A DNA stretch of 64,000 nucleotides from an uncultured Oscillospiraceae bacterium (GTDB taxonomy: Bacteria > Bacillota > Clostridia > Oscillospirales > Acutalibacteraceae), in assembly GCA_910587835.1 (NCBI GenBank), contig CAJUNQ010000016.1:21183-85182 (forward strand). The letters run 5' to 3'. The first letter of the stretch is position 1. Each line of letters begins with the position of its first letter. A program made the position numbers and the translations under genes. Positions 49,227-57,810 of the stretch are shown here, one piece after another. Under the pieces are notes generated by a model, which made no database searches, was not told the DNA's origin, and was given only the letters and a program-made list of their open reading frames with translations.

Positions 49227-50930
49227 ATGGAAAAATATTACGACGTCTGCTGGGTCTGCTTCCCTCTGCGGGACGGCCCGGACCCTCTGCACGGAGAGCT
49301 GGCCCAGGCCCGCCTGCGCTTTTTTACCGGCGGGCGGCGCGCCGTGCGCACAGAAAACAGCCTGACCGTCAAGGGCTTCAGCGGTCGGGTAAAGGGCCGC
49401 ATCTCCCAACGGAGCCTGTACTGGAAAAAGACCGTCAAGGGCGTCTCCGGCGGCAGCGTTGTGCTGGAAGAGGCCTTTGGCCAGAAAGGGGGCTGGCTGG
49501 TGGTGGCCCGGGACTTCCGGGGCCTGATTGTCAGCCGCAGCTTTTTTGATAAAAGCCACCGCTGGCTCAAAAGCGAATATTACGAGCCCTGGGACTCCAC
49601 AACCCCCCGGGTGGTGTTCTCCCCCCAGGAGGACGGCGGACTTCTCCGCCGGGACTGGGACGGGGAAAAAGCCGCCTGGCGGGACACCCCTCTCTCCCCC
49701 GCCCCCTACCGCTCCGGCACGGCCGGGCAGAGCCTGGTAGACGCCCGGCTGGGCCCGCCCCAAATCCTCATGCTCACCACCAAAGGGGAGCTCTGCTTCA
49801 CCCCCCAGCCCCAGGCCCGGCAGCGAGAGGCCGCCCTGGAGGAGGTCAGCGGCGGCACAATGGTGCTGCTGCCCGCCTGGGAGGTCCGGGAGGGCGAGCT
49901 GCTGGACGGCGCAGAAGAGGACTCCTCCATCACCTTCACCAGTCTGGAGGAGTACGCCAGAATCCAGCCGCCTCCCCAGCAGGAGGCCCCTGCCCCCACC
50001 CCGGAGGAGCCCGGCCAGGTCCCGGCCAGCCTCCCCGCCCCCAGCAGCCCCGAGGAGGAGTTCCGCCCCGGCAGCGAGGAGGAGCCCGAGACCTGCACAG
50101 AAGCTCAACCCGAATCTCCCCCCCTGCCCGACACAGAGGACCAGCCCGAAGCCCCTCCCCCCTCTGACAGGGAAGACCAGTCGAAAGAAAAACCGGGCCA
50201 GCCCCCTGCCCACGCCGGCCCGGCCCCGCAGCCAGACCCGCCCGAAGAGGAAGCCCACACCGAAAATGTAGAGGCCATTCTGGCCGAGGCCGCGGCACAG
50301 CGGAACGCCTCCCCTGCCAGCCCCCCCACCGGGAGCCTCACCGGCCGGGGACGCTCTCAGCAGCCCAGCGGCATGACCTCCTACGAGGGAGAGTACCACC
50401 AGGGCAAACGCCACGGCTTTGGGGCATACTACTACAAGGACGGCAACCTGTGCTATGCCGGCTCCTGGAAGGACGACCGCCGGGACGGGCTGGGGGTGTC
50501 CTTCCGGGACAGCGACCACGCCCTGCATGTGGCCCACTGGCAAGAGGGCCAGCCCCAGGGCCTGGTCAGCCTGTTCGACAAGGACGGCAGCCTGCGCTAC
50601 AGCGGACGCATTGAGAACGGCAAAAAAGAAGGGGCTGGGGTCATGATCAACGGCCAGGACGGCACAGTGTTTGTCGGCCAGTGGGCCGGGGGCGAGGCCA
50701 CCGGCCTGGGCTCTGCCTTTGACAGCCAGGGCCGGCTGCTGTATTACGGCGGCTGGAAGGAGGGCCGGCGCCACGGCCACGGCACAGAATTCGACCTCTC
50801 CGGCGGCGTGGTGTTCGACGGAGAGTTTCGGGACGGAAAATACTACAACGGCGTGCTCTACCAAAAGCTGAAGGCTGACGCCAGCGAAGCCTGCGCCGGG
50901 GCCCCGGACAGTCTGCCTCCCAAAGCGTAA
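49227..50930 (+). CDS. MORN-repeat protein with unknown N-terminal domain
   Basis: A 567-residue cytosolic protein without signal peptide or membrane helix. Residues 1-230 form an unrecognised, tryptophan-containing domain (YYDVCWVCFPLRDG, KGRISQRSLYWKK, WDSTTPRVVFSPQEDG). Residues 235-395 are a disordered Pro/Glu-rich linker. The C-terminus has about five MORN-type units of roughly 23 residues: YEGEYHQGKRHGFG, YAGSWKDDRRDGLG, YSGRIENGKKEGAG, FVGQWAGGEATGLG and YYGGWKEGRRHGHG. MORN repeats often bind lipids or proteins. The ATG follows AAGGAGTAGGAG. The role is unknown. Confidence 0.82.
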   Translation: MEKYYDVCWVCFPLRDGPDPLHGELAQARLRFFTGGRRAVRTENSLTVKGFSGRVKGRISQRSLYWKKTVKGVSGGSVVLEEAFGQKGGWLVVARDFRGLIVSRSFFDKSHRWLKSEYYEPWDSTTPRVVFSPQEDGGLLRRDWDGEKAAWRDTPLSPAPYRSGTAGQSLVDARLGPPQILMLTTKGELCFTPQPQARQREAALEEVSGGTMVLLPAWEVREGELLDGAEEDSSITFTSLEEYARIQPPPQQEAPAPTPEEPGQVPASLPAPSSPEEEFRPGSEEEPETCTEAQPESPPLPDTEDQPEAPPPSDREDQSKEKPGQPPAHAGPAPQPDPPEEEAHTENVEAILAEAAAQRNASPASPPTGSLTGRGRSQQPSGMTSYEGEYHQGKRHGFGAYYYKDGNLCYAGSWKDDRRDGLGVSFRDSDHALHVAHWQEGQPQGLVSLFDKDGSLRYSGRIENGKKEGAGVMINGQDGTVFVGQWAGGEATGLGSAFDSQGRLLYYGGWKEGRRHGHGTEFDLSGGVVFDGEFRDGKYYNGVLYQKLKADASEACAGAPDSLPPKA

Positions 50931-51031
50931 CGCTGTCATAGCAGGAGGAAAACCCGCCCGCCCTCCCCCTTCTTCCCATAAAGAAAAGGGCGAAAGCCGA
51001 AACCGGCTCCCGCCCCAGGCCTGCGCCGGGC

Positions 51032-51223
51032 TCAGCGCAGCATCTTCTCCATGTCTCCAATCAAACTGCCCACCGTGTGAATGGCACGGCTGGCGTTCTT
51101 CTTCATGTGCGCCGCCTTCCGGTGAGAGCCGCTCATGGCCTTTGTGCCAATCGCCGCCACTGCCGCGCCGGTGAGCAGCCCCAGGCCCACGCCCTTTGCC
51201 ACGTTCATGGTCTGCTTATACAT
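51032..51223 (-). CDS. Small YtxH-like protein, 63 aa
   Basis: A short protein MYKQTMNVAKGVGLG... with one Gly/Ala-rich hydrophobic segment (GLGLLTGAAVAAIGTKAM) and a basic, amphipathic C-terminal half rich in Lys, Arg and His. The ATG at 51223 follows GGGAGG by 8 bases; a longer frame upstream has no ribosome site. The pattern resembles small YtxH/general-stress membrane proteins, but the family is not certain. Confidence 0.72.
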   Translation of the reverse strand: MYKQTMNVAKGVGLGLLTGAAVAAIGTKAMSGSHRKAAHMKKNASRAIHTVGSLIGDMEKMLR

Positions 51224-51399
51224 TGCGTCAAACCTCCCTATCAGAATGAGTAATCTGACCAGCCTCAACACAGCTGTCATGCTCATTTTTCCCCCTCCTC
51301 TCCCATTTTATCATCGCAGGGCCCAAAAAGCCTCAATTTGACAGATTGCCCGTCCATTCTCTCAGGAGCCAGCCTTCCTGCGCCCCGGAAAGGACCCTT

Positions 51400-51933
51400 A
51401 TGGCCTCTCTCAACATTGTTCTCGTCCAGCCCGAAATCCCCCAGAACACCGGCAACATTGCCCGCACCTGCGCGGTCACCGGAGCCTCCCTGCATCTGGT
51501 GGGCCCCATGGGCTTTGTGCCCAGCGACAAAAAGCTCCGGCACGCGGGGCTGGACTACTGGCAGTATCTTGACCTGCATCTTTACCCTAGTCTCACCGAT
51601 TTTATGGAGAAAAACACTGGCAATTTTTTCTTTTTCTCCACAAAGGCCCCCCGGCGGCACTCCGACGTCTCCTACCCCGACGGCTGCTGGCTGTTCTTTG
51701 GCAAAGAATCCGCCGGCCTGCCCGAGCGCCTGCTGTTTGAAAACCCGGACCGCTGCGTGCGCATCCCCATGATGGACCACGCCAGAAGCCTGAACCTGGC
51801 AAACGCCGCGGCCATCGGGGTCTTCGAGGTGCTGCGGCAGTGGGACTACCCCCAGCTGCAGTGCCGGGGCGAGCTGCGTGATTTCGACTGGGCCGCCGCC
51901 CGGGCCCGCCGCCCCGGGTCAGAGTTTCTATAA
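51400..51933 (+). CDS. trmL: tRNA (cytidine/uridine-34 2'-O)-methyltransferase TrmL
   Basis: A 177-residue SPOUT methyltransferase that methylates the ribose at the wobble base of leucine tRNAs. It starts LNIVLVQPEIPQNTGNIARTC, and the knotted SAM-binding region reads LFFGKESAGLP, RIPM and RSLNLANAAAIGVFE, all diagnostic. The ATG at 51400 follows AAAGG; an upstream in-frame ATG would add 18 odd residues. It is followed by repeat element C. Confidence 0.93.
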   Translation: MASLNIVLVQPEIPQNTGNIARTCAVTGASLHLVGPMGFVPSDKKLRHAGLDYWQYLDLHLYPSLTDFMEKNTGNFFFFSTKAPRRHSDVSYPDGCWLFFGKESAGLPERLLFENPDRCVRIPMMDHARSLNLANAAAIGVFEVLRQWDYPQLQCRGELRDFDWAAARARRPGSEFL

Positions 51934-51941
51934 GAACTATA

Positions 51942-52097
51942 AGAACTTGTACCAATAGGATTTGTGCCTGGATTTTCGAGCAAATTTAGCCGAGGCGCAA
52001 ACCCCCAGGCAATCTCGCGATTGGCAAGGGGTTGCAACACAGTCAACCGTAAAATTTGCCGAAAAGACAGGTGCAAACTCCGATTGATACAAGTTCT
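51942..52097. repeat. Foldback repeat element C, 156 bp
   Basis: Its two ends fold back over about 45 bases (AGAACTTGTACCAAT at the left against AGAACTTGTATCAAT read from the right, continuing through a shared TTTTCG and GCAAATTT). The centre carries CAATCTCGCGATTG (52010-52023), identical to element A. It lies between trmL and the pentapeptide-type gene, ending 24 bases before that start codon. Confidence 0.88.
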
Positions 52098-52120
52098 AAA
52101 AAGACACAGGAGGGCTTTCT

Positions 52121-52705
52121 ATGCCGTCAAAATACTACGAGGGAGAGGACTTCCAGAACCTGACCCTCACCGAAGCCCGGCTTGAGGGGCTGACTTTGGT
52201 AGACTGCTCCTTTACCGGCTGCGTGTTCGAGCGCTGCCAGCTGGTCCGCTGCGCCCTCACCGAGTGCCGGTTCACCCGCTGCCGGGTGATCGACCCAAAA
52301 AGCGAATCCAGTCAGGTAAAATTCCTCTCTCTCCAGGACTGCGCCCTCACCGGCGTCAACTGGAGCCTGCTGCTGCCCGCCGGAAGCTTTGGAGAGCCCC
52401 TGGACAAGCTGGAGGCCTGCCGGATGAAATACAATTTCTTCACCGAAATGGACCTGCGCCGGTTCTCCTTTGAGGGCAGCTCCCTCACCGAGTGCATGTT
52501 CACTGGCTGCAATCTCTCCGAAAGCCGTTTTTCCGGCTGCAGCCTGGCTGGCACCGAGTTCTTTCAGTGCAGCCTCACCGGCGCGGACCTGCGGGGGGCC
52601 CAGGGCTACCGAATCGACGTGCCCAGCTGCCAGCTGAAGGGGGCCCGCCTCGCCATGCCCGAGGCAGTGAGCCTGCTCTACAGTCTGGGCGTCCGGCTGG
52701 AATAG
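52121..52705 (+). CDS. Pentapeptide-repeat-like protein
   Basis: A 194-residue protein composed of pentapeptide-type units with the A(D/N)Lxx-like spacing, here often with Cys/Phe at the centre: CSFTGCVFERCQLVRCALTE, then FTGCNLSESRFSGCSLAGTE and ADLRGAQ. About 25 residues in the middle (KSESSQVKFLSLQDCALTG) interrupt the array. The expected fold is a right-handed square beta-helix as in MfpA and Qnr, some of which mimic DNA and protect gyrase. Whether this one does is unknown. The ATG follows AGGAGGG, and the gene is bracketed by elements C and B. Confidence 0.85.
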   Translation: MPSKYYEGEDFQNLTLTEARLEGLTLVDCSFTGCVFERCQLVRCALTECRFTRCRVIDPKSESSQVKFLSLQDCALTGVNWSLLLPAGSFGEPLDKLEACRMKYNFFTEMDLRRFSFEGSSLTECMFTGCNLSESRFSGCSLAGTEFFQCSLTGADLRGAQGYRIDVPSCQLKGARLAMPEAVSLLYSLGVRLE

Positions 52706-52799
52706 GCCTTTCCCGTTGGCTTTCTTCGCCCCGTAAAGACAATTTATTTACAAATTCCCCCTTCCATTGGACAGGGGGATTTGCTATAATGAGGGTGCT

Positions 52800-52964
52800 T
52801 AGGGCTTGTTTGAAAAATCGGAAACGCCGTCTTTTTACCCAGAAGGGGCTCCTTTCTGCGTCAAAAATCCTCGCCAATCGGAAGATTGCCTTGCGGTTTT
52901 TTCCTTGAAATGAATCCCTTCTGGGTAAAAATTCGTCATTTCCTCTATTTTCAAACAAGCCCTA
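52800..52964. repeat. Foldback repeat element B, 165 bp
   Basis: Ends TAGGGCTTGTTTGAAAA on both sides. The inner stem 52832-52846 with 52917-52931 is perfect over 15 bases. A core hairpin CAATC/GATTG lies at 52875-52888. It is the inverted counterpart of element A. It lies in the 301-base stretch 52706-53006 between a TATAAT box with extended -10 (TGC before 52785-52790) and the next ABC gene, so it may be part of that 5' leader. Confidence 0.9.
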
Positions 52965-53006
52965 CACTGTATCCCCATGAACCCCACAAAACCGGGAGGA
53001 ACCGAG

Positions 53007-53708
53007 ATGCATTTTATCCAGTTTGATAACGTCTGCAAATTCTATACCATGGGCGAAAACCGCATTGCCGCTGCCGACCATATCAGCTTTTATGTGGAGC
53101 AGGGGGAGTTCTGCGTCATCGTGGGCCCCTCCGGGGCGGGCAAAACCACTGTGCTCAACATGCTGGGGGGCATGGACTCCTGCGACGAGGGCGCCATCAC
53201 CCTGGACGGGGCGGCCATCAGCAGCTACAGCCCCCGGCAGCTCACCGCCTACCGGCGGTTGGAGGTGGGCTTTGTGTTCCAGTTCTACAATCTGGTGCAA
53301 AACCTCACCGCCCTGGAAAACGTAGAGCTGGCCAGCGAGATCTGCCCCCGCCCCCTGGACGCGGCCCAGACCCTGCGGGAGGTGGGCCTGGGAGACCGCC
53401 TGCGGAACTTTCCCGCCCAGCTCTCCGGGGGCGAGCAGCAGCGGGTGGCAATTGCCCGGGCCCTGGCCAAAAACCCAAAAATCCTTTTGTGCGACGAGCC
53501 CACCGGCGCCCTGGACTACAACACCGGCAAGGCGGTGCTGGGTCTTTTGCAGGACACCTGCCGGAGAACCGGCCGCACGGTGCTGGTCATCACCCACAAC
53601 GGGGCGCTCACCGCTATGGCGGACCGGGTCATCCGCATCAAAAGCGGCAAAGCTGTGTCCAACGAGGTAAACCCCTCCCCCATCCCCGTGGAGGAGATCG
53701 AATGGTAA
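53007..53708 (+). CDS. ABC transporter ATPase (MacB/LolD/BceA-like)
   Basis: A 233-residue nucleotide-binding subunit. Walker A is GPSGAGKTTVLN, signature LSGGEQQRVAIARAL, Walker B ILLCDEPTGALD, and H-loop VLVITHNG. The partner is the large FtsX-type permease 18 bases downstream. The ATG at 53007 follows GGGAGGA with 8 bases of spacing; an in-frame ATG ten codons earlier lies at the edge of repeat B without a ribosome site. Confidence 0.91.
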   Translation: MHFIQFDNVCKFYTMGENRIAAADHISFYVEQGEFCVIVGPSGAGKTTVLNMLGGMDSCDEGAITLDGAAISSYSPRQLTAYRRLEVGFVFQFYNLVQNLTALENVELASEICPRPLDAAQTLREVGLGDRLRNFPAQLSGGEQQRVAIARALAKNPKILLCDEPTGALDYNTGKAVLGLLQDTCRRTGRTVLVITHNGALTAMADRVIRIKSGKAVSNEVNPSPIPVEEIEW

Positions 53709-53726
53709 CGGTCAGGAGGTAGCCCC

Positions 53727-56700
53727 ATGAAGAAGACCTACGCCAAAAGCATCATCCGCACCGTGCGGGGCAGCCTGTCCCGCTTTTTCGCCATTTTCGC
53801 CATTGTGGCCCTGGGCTCGGGCTTTCTGGCCGGAGTGCTGGCCTCTCCCCTTGACATGCGCATCTCAGCCGACAGCTACTGGGACGATACGGACATGTTC
53901 GACCTGCGGGCCCTGTCCACCCAGGGCCTCACTGCCGCAGACATAGAAGCCCTCTCCCAGCTGGAAGGGGTAGAGTCCGTCATGCCCGCCTATGACATGG
54001 ACCTGGTCATGCTGTCCAGCCAGGGAGACGCCTACACCACCCGCCTGCACTCTCTGCCCCAGGCCGACGCCCCCCAGCTGAACCAGCCTGTGCTGCTGGA
54101 AGGCCGTATGCCCGAAAAGGCCGGGGAGTGCGCGGTCATTGTCTCCCGCAGCTTCAGAAAAGAGGACTGGGTGGGCCAGACCCTTGCCCCCAACCCGGAG
54201 GAGGACCACGAGAACCTGCCAAAGGAGCTCACCGTGGTGGGCACCGTGCGCAGCGCCCTGTATATCTCCCTGGAAAACGAGCACTCCACCGCCGGCGCCG
54301 GCAGTCTGGAGCTGAAGCTCTACACCCCGCCCGAGACCTTTGACCAGGACTACTACACCACCGCCTACCTGACCCTCACCGGCGGCAAGGAGCTTAACGC
54401 CTTTTACAAGGCCTATCAGGACCTGGCGGACCAGCTCTCCGCCCGGCTGGAGCCCTTTGGGGAGGACCGGGCCGCAATCCGCTGGCAGGAAATTGTGGAC
54501 GAGGCCAACGCCGAGCTGGCCGACGGCCGGAGGGAGTATGAGGAGGCCAAAGCCGAGGCGGAGCAGGAGCTGGCCGACGCCCGGCAGGAATTGGAGGACG
54601 GCCAGCGGGAGGTCAGCGAGAACGAGCAAAAGCTGGCCGACGCGAAAAAAGAGCTGGAAGAGGGCCGGAAGGAGCTGGACGACGGCCGGGCCGCTCTGGA
54701 ACAGGAGACCGCCAACGCCCGCCAGAAAATTGCCGACGGGCGCAGCCAGATCAACAGCTATCAAAGCCAGCTGAACAGCGGCCGGGCGCAGATTGCCGAC
54801 GCTCAAAAGCAGCTTTCCGCAGCCCGGGCCCAGCTGAACGCCGGAGACCAGGAGCTTGCCGCCGCCAAGTCCCAGCTGGACGAAACCCAGGCCCAGCTGG
54901 ACGGGCTGGACCAGGGCAAGGCCGCGCTGTTTGCCGCCGCCGCCCAAATGGGCCTGCCAGAGACCGACGGCTCTGACCAGGCCGCGCTGGCCCTCATCGC
55001 CGCCCTGGAACAACAGGCCCCTGACGCGGCAGGCCAGTTCGCCCCCCTCAAGGCCGGGCTGCAGGCCCTGGCCGCCCAGGGAACAGACTCCGCCAACGCC
55101 CGGGCCGCCTGGGAGCAGGGCCTGGCCGAGTATGAGCAGGGGCTTCAAAAGGCCCAGTCCGCCCGGGCTGAGCTGGAAAAAAACCAGACCGCCCTCAACA
55201 GCCGCCTCAGCCAGCTGAATACCCAGCAGAACACTCTGAACGCCCAGCTTCAGGAGCTGAACAACGCCGAGGCCGCCCTCAACTCCACAGTGGCCGAAAC
55301 CCAGGCCCAGCTGGCCCAGGGAGAAAAGGATCTGGCCAACGGTCAGAAGGAGTACGACGACGGCGCGCAGAAGCTGGCCGACGCAAAAAAAGAGCTGGCC
55401 GACGGCTGGCAGGAGTACAACGAGGGCAAGGCCGAGGCCGACGCGGAACTGGCCGACGCGGAGCAGGAGCTGCTGGACGCCCAGGCGGACATTGACGCCA
55501 TTGAGCCCGGCGAATGGTATATTTACGACCGGCAGGACAATGTGGGCTTTTCCAGCTATGCCTCCAACGCGGACAAGATTGCCGCCATTGCCCAGGTGTT
55601 CCCGTTGTTCTTCTTTCTGGTGGCCGCGCTGGTGGCCCTCACCACCATGACCCGCATGGTGGAGGAGGAGCGCCAGCAGGTGGGAGCCATGAAGGCTCTG
55701 GGCTACTCCTCCCCCCAAATCGCCGCCAAATACCTGCTGTACGCCGCCTCAGCCAGCCTGTTGGGCTGCGTCTTCGGGGTGGTGGTGGGCATGTGGCTGT
55801 TCCCCACCGTAATCATCAACGCCTACAGCATTATGTACCTGCTGCCCATTACCCTCACCCCCTTCAGCTGGCCGCTGGCGCTCACCGCCTCTGGGGCAGC
55901 GATTCTGTGCACCCTGGCGGCCACCCTCAGCGCCTGCTGGGCCGCTCTGCGGGAGTCCCCCGCCCGGCTGATGCTGCCCAAGGCCCCCAAGGCAGGCAAA
56001 CGCATTCTGCTCGAGCATGTCACCCCCCTGTGGAGCCGTCTGAAGTTCACCCAAAAGGTCACCGCCCGCAACCTGATGCGCTATAAAAAGCGGTTCTTCA
56101 TGACAGTCATCGGCATTGCCGGGTGCACCGCCCTTCTGGTGACCGGCTTCGGCATCCGGGACTCTGTCTCTGACATTGTGGAGATCCAATATGGAGAGCT
56201 GTCCCATTACCAGCTGATTGTGGGACTGATGAGCGGCCAGGCCCTGGAAGACCCGGACCTGCTGGACACTCTGAACGACCCGGCCCAGGTGGAGGACTGG
56301 ATGGCCGCGCTTCAGGAAAATGTCCGCACCGCCCCCCAGGGCAGCGCCCCCCAGGACGACGTGACCCTCTTTGTGCCCCAGGATACCTCCCGCCTGCCGG
56401 AGTTCTTCCAGTTCCGCCACCGGACGGACAGCCAGCCGGTAGAGTACAACGAGAACGCGGTCATCGTCACCGAAAAGCTGGCCCAACGCCAGCGTCTGAA
56501 GCCAGGGGACTCCATCACCGTGAAAAACCAGGACGAGGCCGAGGCCTCCTTTGTCATCACCGATATCTGCGAAAACTATGTGGGGCACTACCTCTACCTC
56601 TCCCCCGCCGCCTATCAAAAAGCCTTCCACACCCTGCCGGAGCCCAACTCTCTGCTGTGCGCCCTGCCGGAGGAGGGCCCCCAGGGCGGCGAGTCCGCCC

Positions 56701-57191
56701 TCACCACCCGCCTGCTGCAATGCGACGACGTGGCCATGACCACCTCCACCGCAGAGCTGTCCGCCAGCTTCAGCAGCAGCCTCCAAAGCATCAACTCCAT
56801 TATGGTGGTGCTCATTGTGTCGGCAGGAGCCCTGGCCTTTGTGGTGGTGTATAACCTCACCAACATCAACATCACCGAGCGGGAGAAGGAGCTGGCCACC
56901 ATCAAGGTGCTGGGCTTTTACGACAGCGAGGTGGCAGGCTATGTCTACCGGGAGACCGCCGCCCTGACCCTAATCGGCACAGGCGTGGGCCTGGTTTTGG
57001 GCATGGCCCTGCACCAGTTTGTCATCCGCACCGCGGAGATCGACATGGTGATGTTCGGCCGGGCGGTGTATCCCCCCAGCTACCTTTACGCCGCAGTGCT
57101 TACCGTGCTGTTCAGTGTGCTGGTGAACCTGGTCATGTACCGCAAGCTGAAAAACATCAGCATGGTAGAGAGCATGAAGGCCCCCGAGTAG
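53727..57191 (+). CDS. Giant FtsX-family permease with long coiled coil
   Basis: A 1154-residue ABC permease with two FtsX domains. One helix lies at residues 18-40. An extracytoplasmic domain reaches about 255. A very long coiled coil at about 258-590 is built of heptad-like stretches rich in Ala, Glu, Lys and Gln (LADARQELEDGQREV, KLADAKKELADGWQEY). Three helices of the first FtsX domain follow (about 625-760), then a second unit with its own N-terminal helix near 800, a periplasmic-type domain, and three C-terminal helices from about 1025. Such proteins with coiled stalks occur widely in gut Firmicutes; substrates are mostly unknown. GAGG precedes the ATG. Confidence 0.9.
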   Translation: MKKTYAKSIIRTVRGSLSRFFAIFAIVALGSGFLAGVLASPLDMRISADSYWDDTDMFDLRALSTQGLTAADIEALSQLEGVESVMPAYDMDLVMLSSQGDAYTTRLHSLPQADAPQLNQPVLLEGRMPEKAGECAVIVSRSFRKEDWVGQTLAPNPEEDHENLPKELTVVGTVRSALYISLENEHSTAGAGSLELKLYTPPETFDQDYYTTAYLTLTGGKELNAFYKAYQDLADQLSARLEPFGEDRAAIRWQEIVDEANAELADGRREYEEAKAEAEQELADARQELEDGQREVSENEQKLADAKKELEEGRKELDDGRAALEQETANARQKIADGRSQINSYQSQLNSGRAQIADAQKQLSAARAQLNAGDQELAAAKSQLDETQAQLDGLDQGKAALFAAAAQMGLPETDGSDQAALALIAALEQQAPDAAGQFAPLKAGLQALAAQGTDSANARAAWEQGLAEYEQGLQKAQSARAELEKNQTALNSRLSQLNTQQNTLNAQLQELNNAEAALNSTVAETQAQLAQGEKDLANGQKEYDDGAQKLADAKKELADGWQEYNEGKAEADAELADAEQELLDAQADIDAIEPGEWYIYDRQDNVGFSSYASNADKIAAIAQVFPLFFFLVAALVALTTMTRMVEEERQQVGAMKALGYSSPQIAAKYLLYAASASLLGCVFGVVVGMWLFPTVIINAYSIMYLLPITLTPFSWPLALTASGAAILCTLAATLSACWAALRESPARLMLPKAPKAGKRILLEHVTPLWSRLKFTQKVTARNLMRYKKRFFMTVIGIAGCTALLVTGFGIRDSVSDIVEIQYGELSHYQLIVGLMSGQALEDPDLLDTLNDPAQVEDWMAALQENVRTAPQGSAPQDDVTLFVPQDTSRLPEFFQFRHRTDSQPVEYNENAVIVTEKLAQRQRLKPGDSITVKNQDEAEASFVITDICENYVGHYLYLSPAAYQKAFHTLPEPNSLLCALPEEGPQGGESALTTRLLQCDDVAMTTSTAELSASFSSSLQSINSIMVVLIVSAGALAFVVVYNLTNINITEREKELATIKVLGFYDSEVAGYVYRETAALTLIGTGVGLVLGMALHQFVIRTAEIDMVMFGRAVYPPSYLYAAVLTVLFSVLVNLVMYRKLKNISMVESMKAPE

Positions 57192-57207
57192 GCCGGAAAG
57201 GAGCGAT

Positions 57208-57810
57208 ATGAAGCACCTAATCATCGCCGGGGTGCCCCGGGCGGGAAAGAGCACCCTCTCCCGGCGGATTGCCCGGCAGCTGGGCTGGCAGCATGTGAGC
57301 ATGGACGCCATCATCGCCGGTTTCGAGCAATGCTTCCCCGAAACCGGGGTAGACACCGGCCTCAGCGTCAACCAGGGCAGGCCCTCTCTGGAAATCCTCC
57401 GGGTCATCAGCAGCCGGATGGCCCCCTTTCTCCACGCCATGACCGACCCCGAGGAGTACGACCGCCAAAACGGCCCCATGGTCATTGACATGTACCAGCT
57501 GCTGCCCGAGGACTATGTCCGCTGCCGCCTGTCAGACGCCTGCCGGGTCCTCTACCTGGTCACCGGCAGCGTGACCCCCGAGGAGCGGTTTGCCATACAA
57601 AAGCGGTACGACACCCCAGAGGACTACACCTACACCCTCACCGACCAGGAGCGCATGGAGGGCTGCCGGGAGCTGGTGGCCCAGAGCCGCCTCATCCAGG
57701 CCCAGTGCCAGCAATACGGCCTGCCCTGCCACGAGACCGCCCGGGACCGGGAGCAGGTCTTCGCGGCCATCCTGGAACAGCTTGAAAAGAAAAGGAGCGA
57801 ATTTGAATGA
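57208..57810 (+). CDS. P-loop kinase-like NTPase
   Basis: A 200-residue protein with an N-terminal Walker A (IIAGVPRAGKSTLS) followed by a lid and LID-like region, resembling adenylate/shikimate kinase-type small-molecule kinases. A DxY segment (VIDMYQLLP) and a YLVTGSVTPEERF stretch follow. The substrate is unknown. It overlaps the next acetyltransferase gene by four bases (ATGA), so the two proteins are made together, and it follows the permease by 16 bases. Confidence 0.78.
   Translation: MKHLIIAGVPRAGKSTLSRRIARQLGWQHVSMDAIIAGFEQCFPETGVDTGLSVNQGRPSLEILRVISSRMAPFLHAMTDPEEYDRQNGPMVIDMYQLLPEDYVRCRLSDACRVLYLVTGSVTPEERFAIQKRYDTPEDYTYTLTDQERMEGCRELVAQSRLIQAQCQQYGLPCHETARDREQVFAAILEQLEKKRSEFE

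Noticed and set aside
40066..52964. Calling elements A, B and C insertion sequences
   Set aside because: They are under 170 bp, encode nothing, and no target-site duplication could be confirmed; they are better described as non-autonomous foldback repeats.
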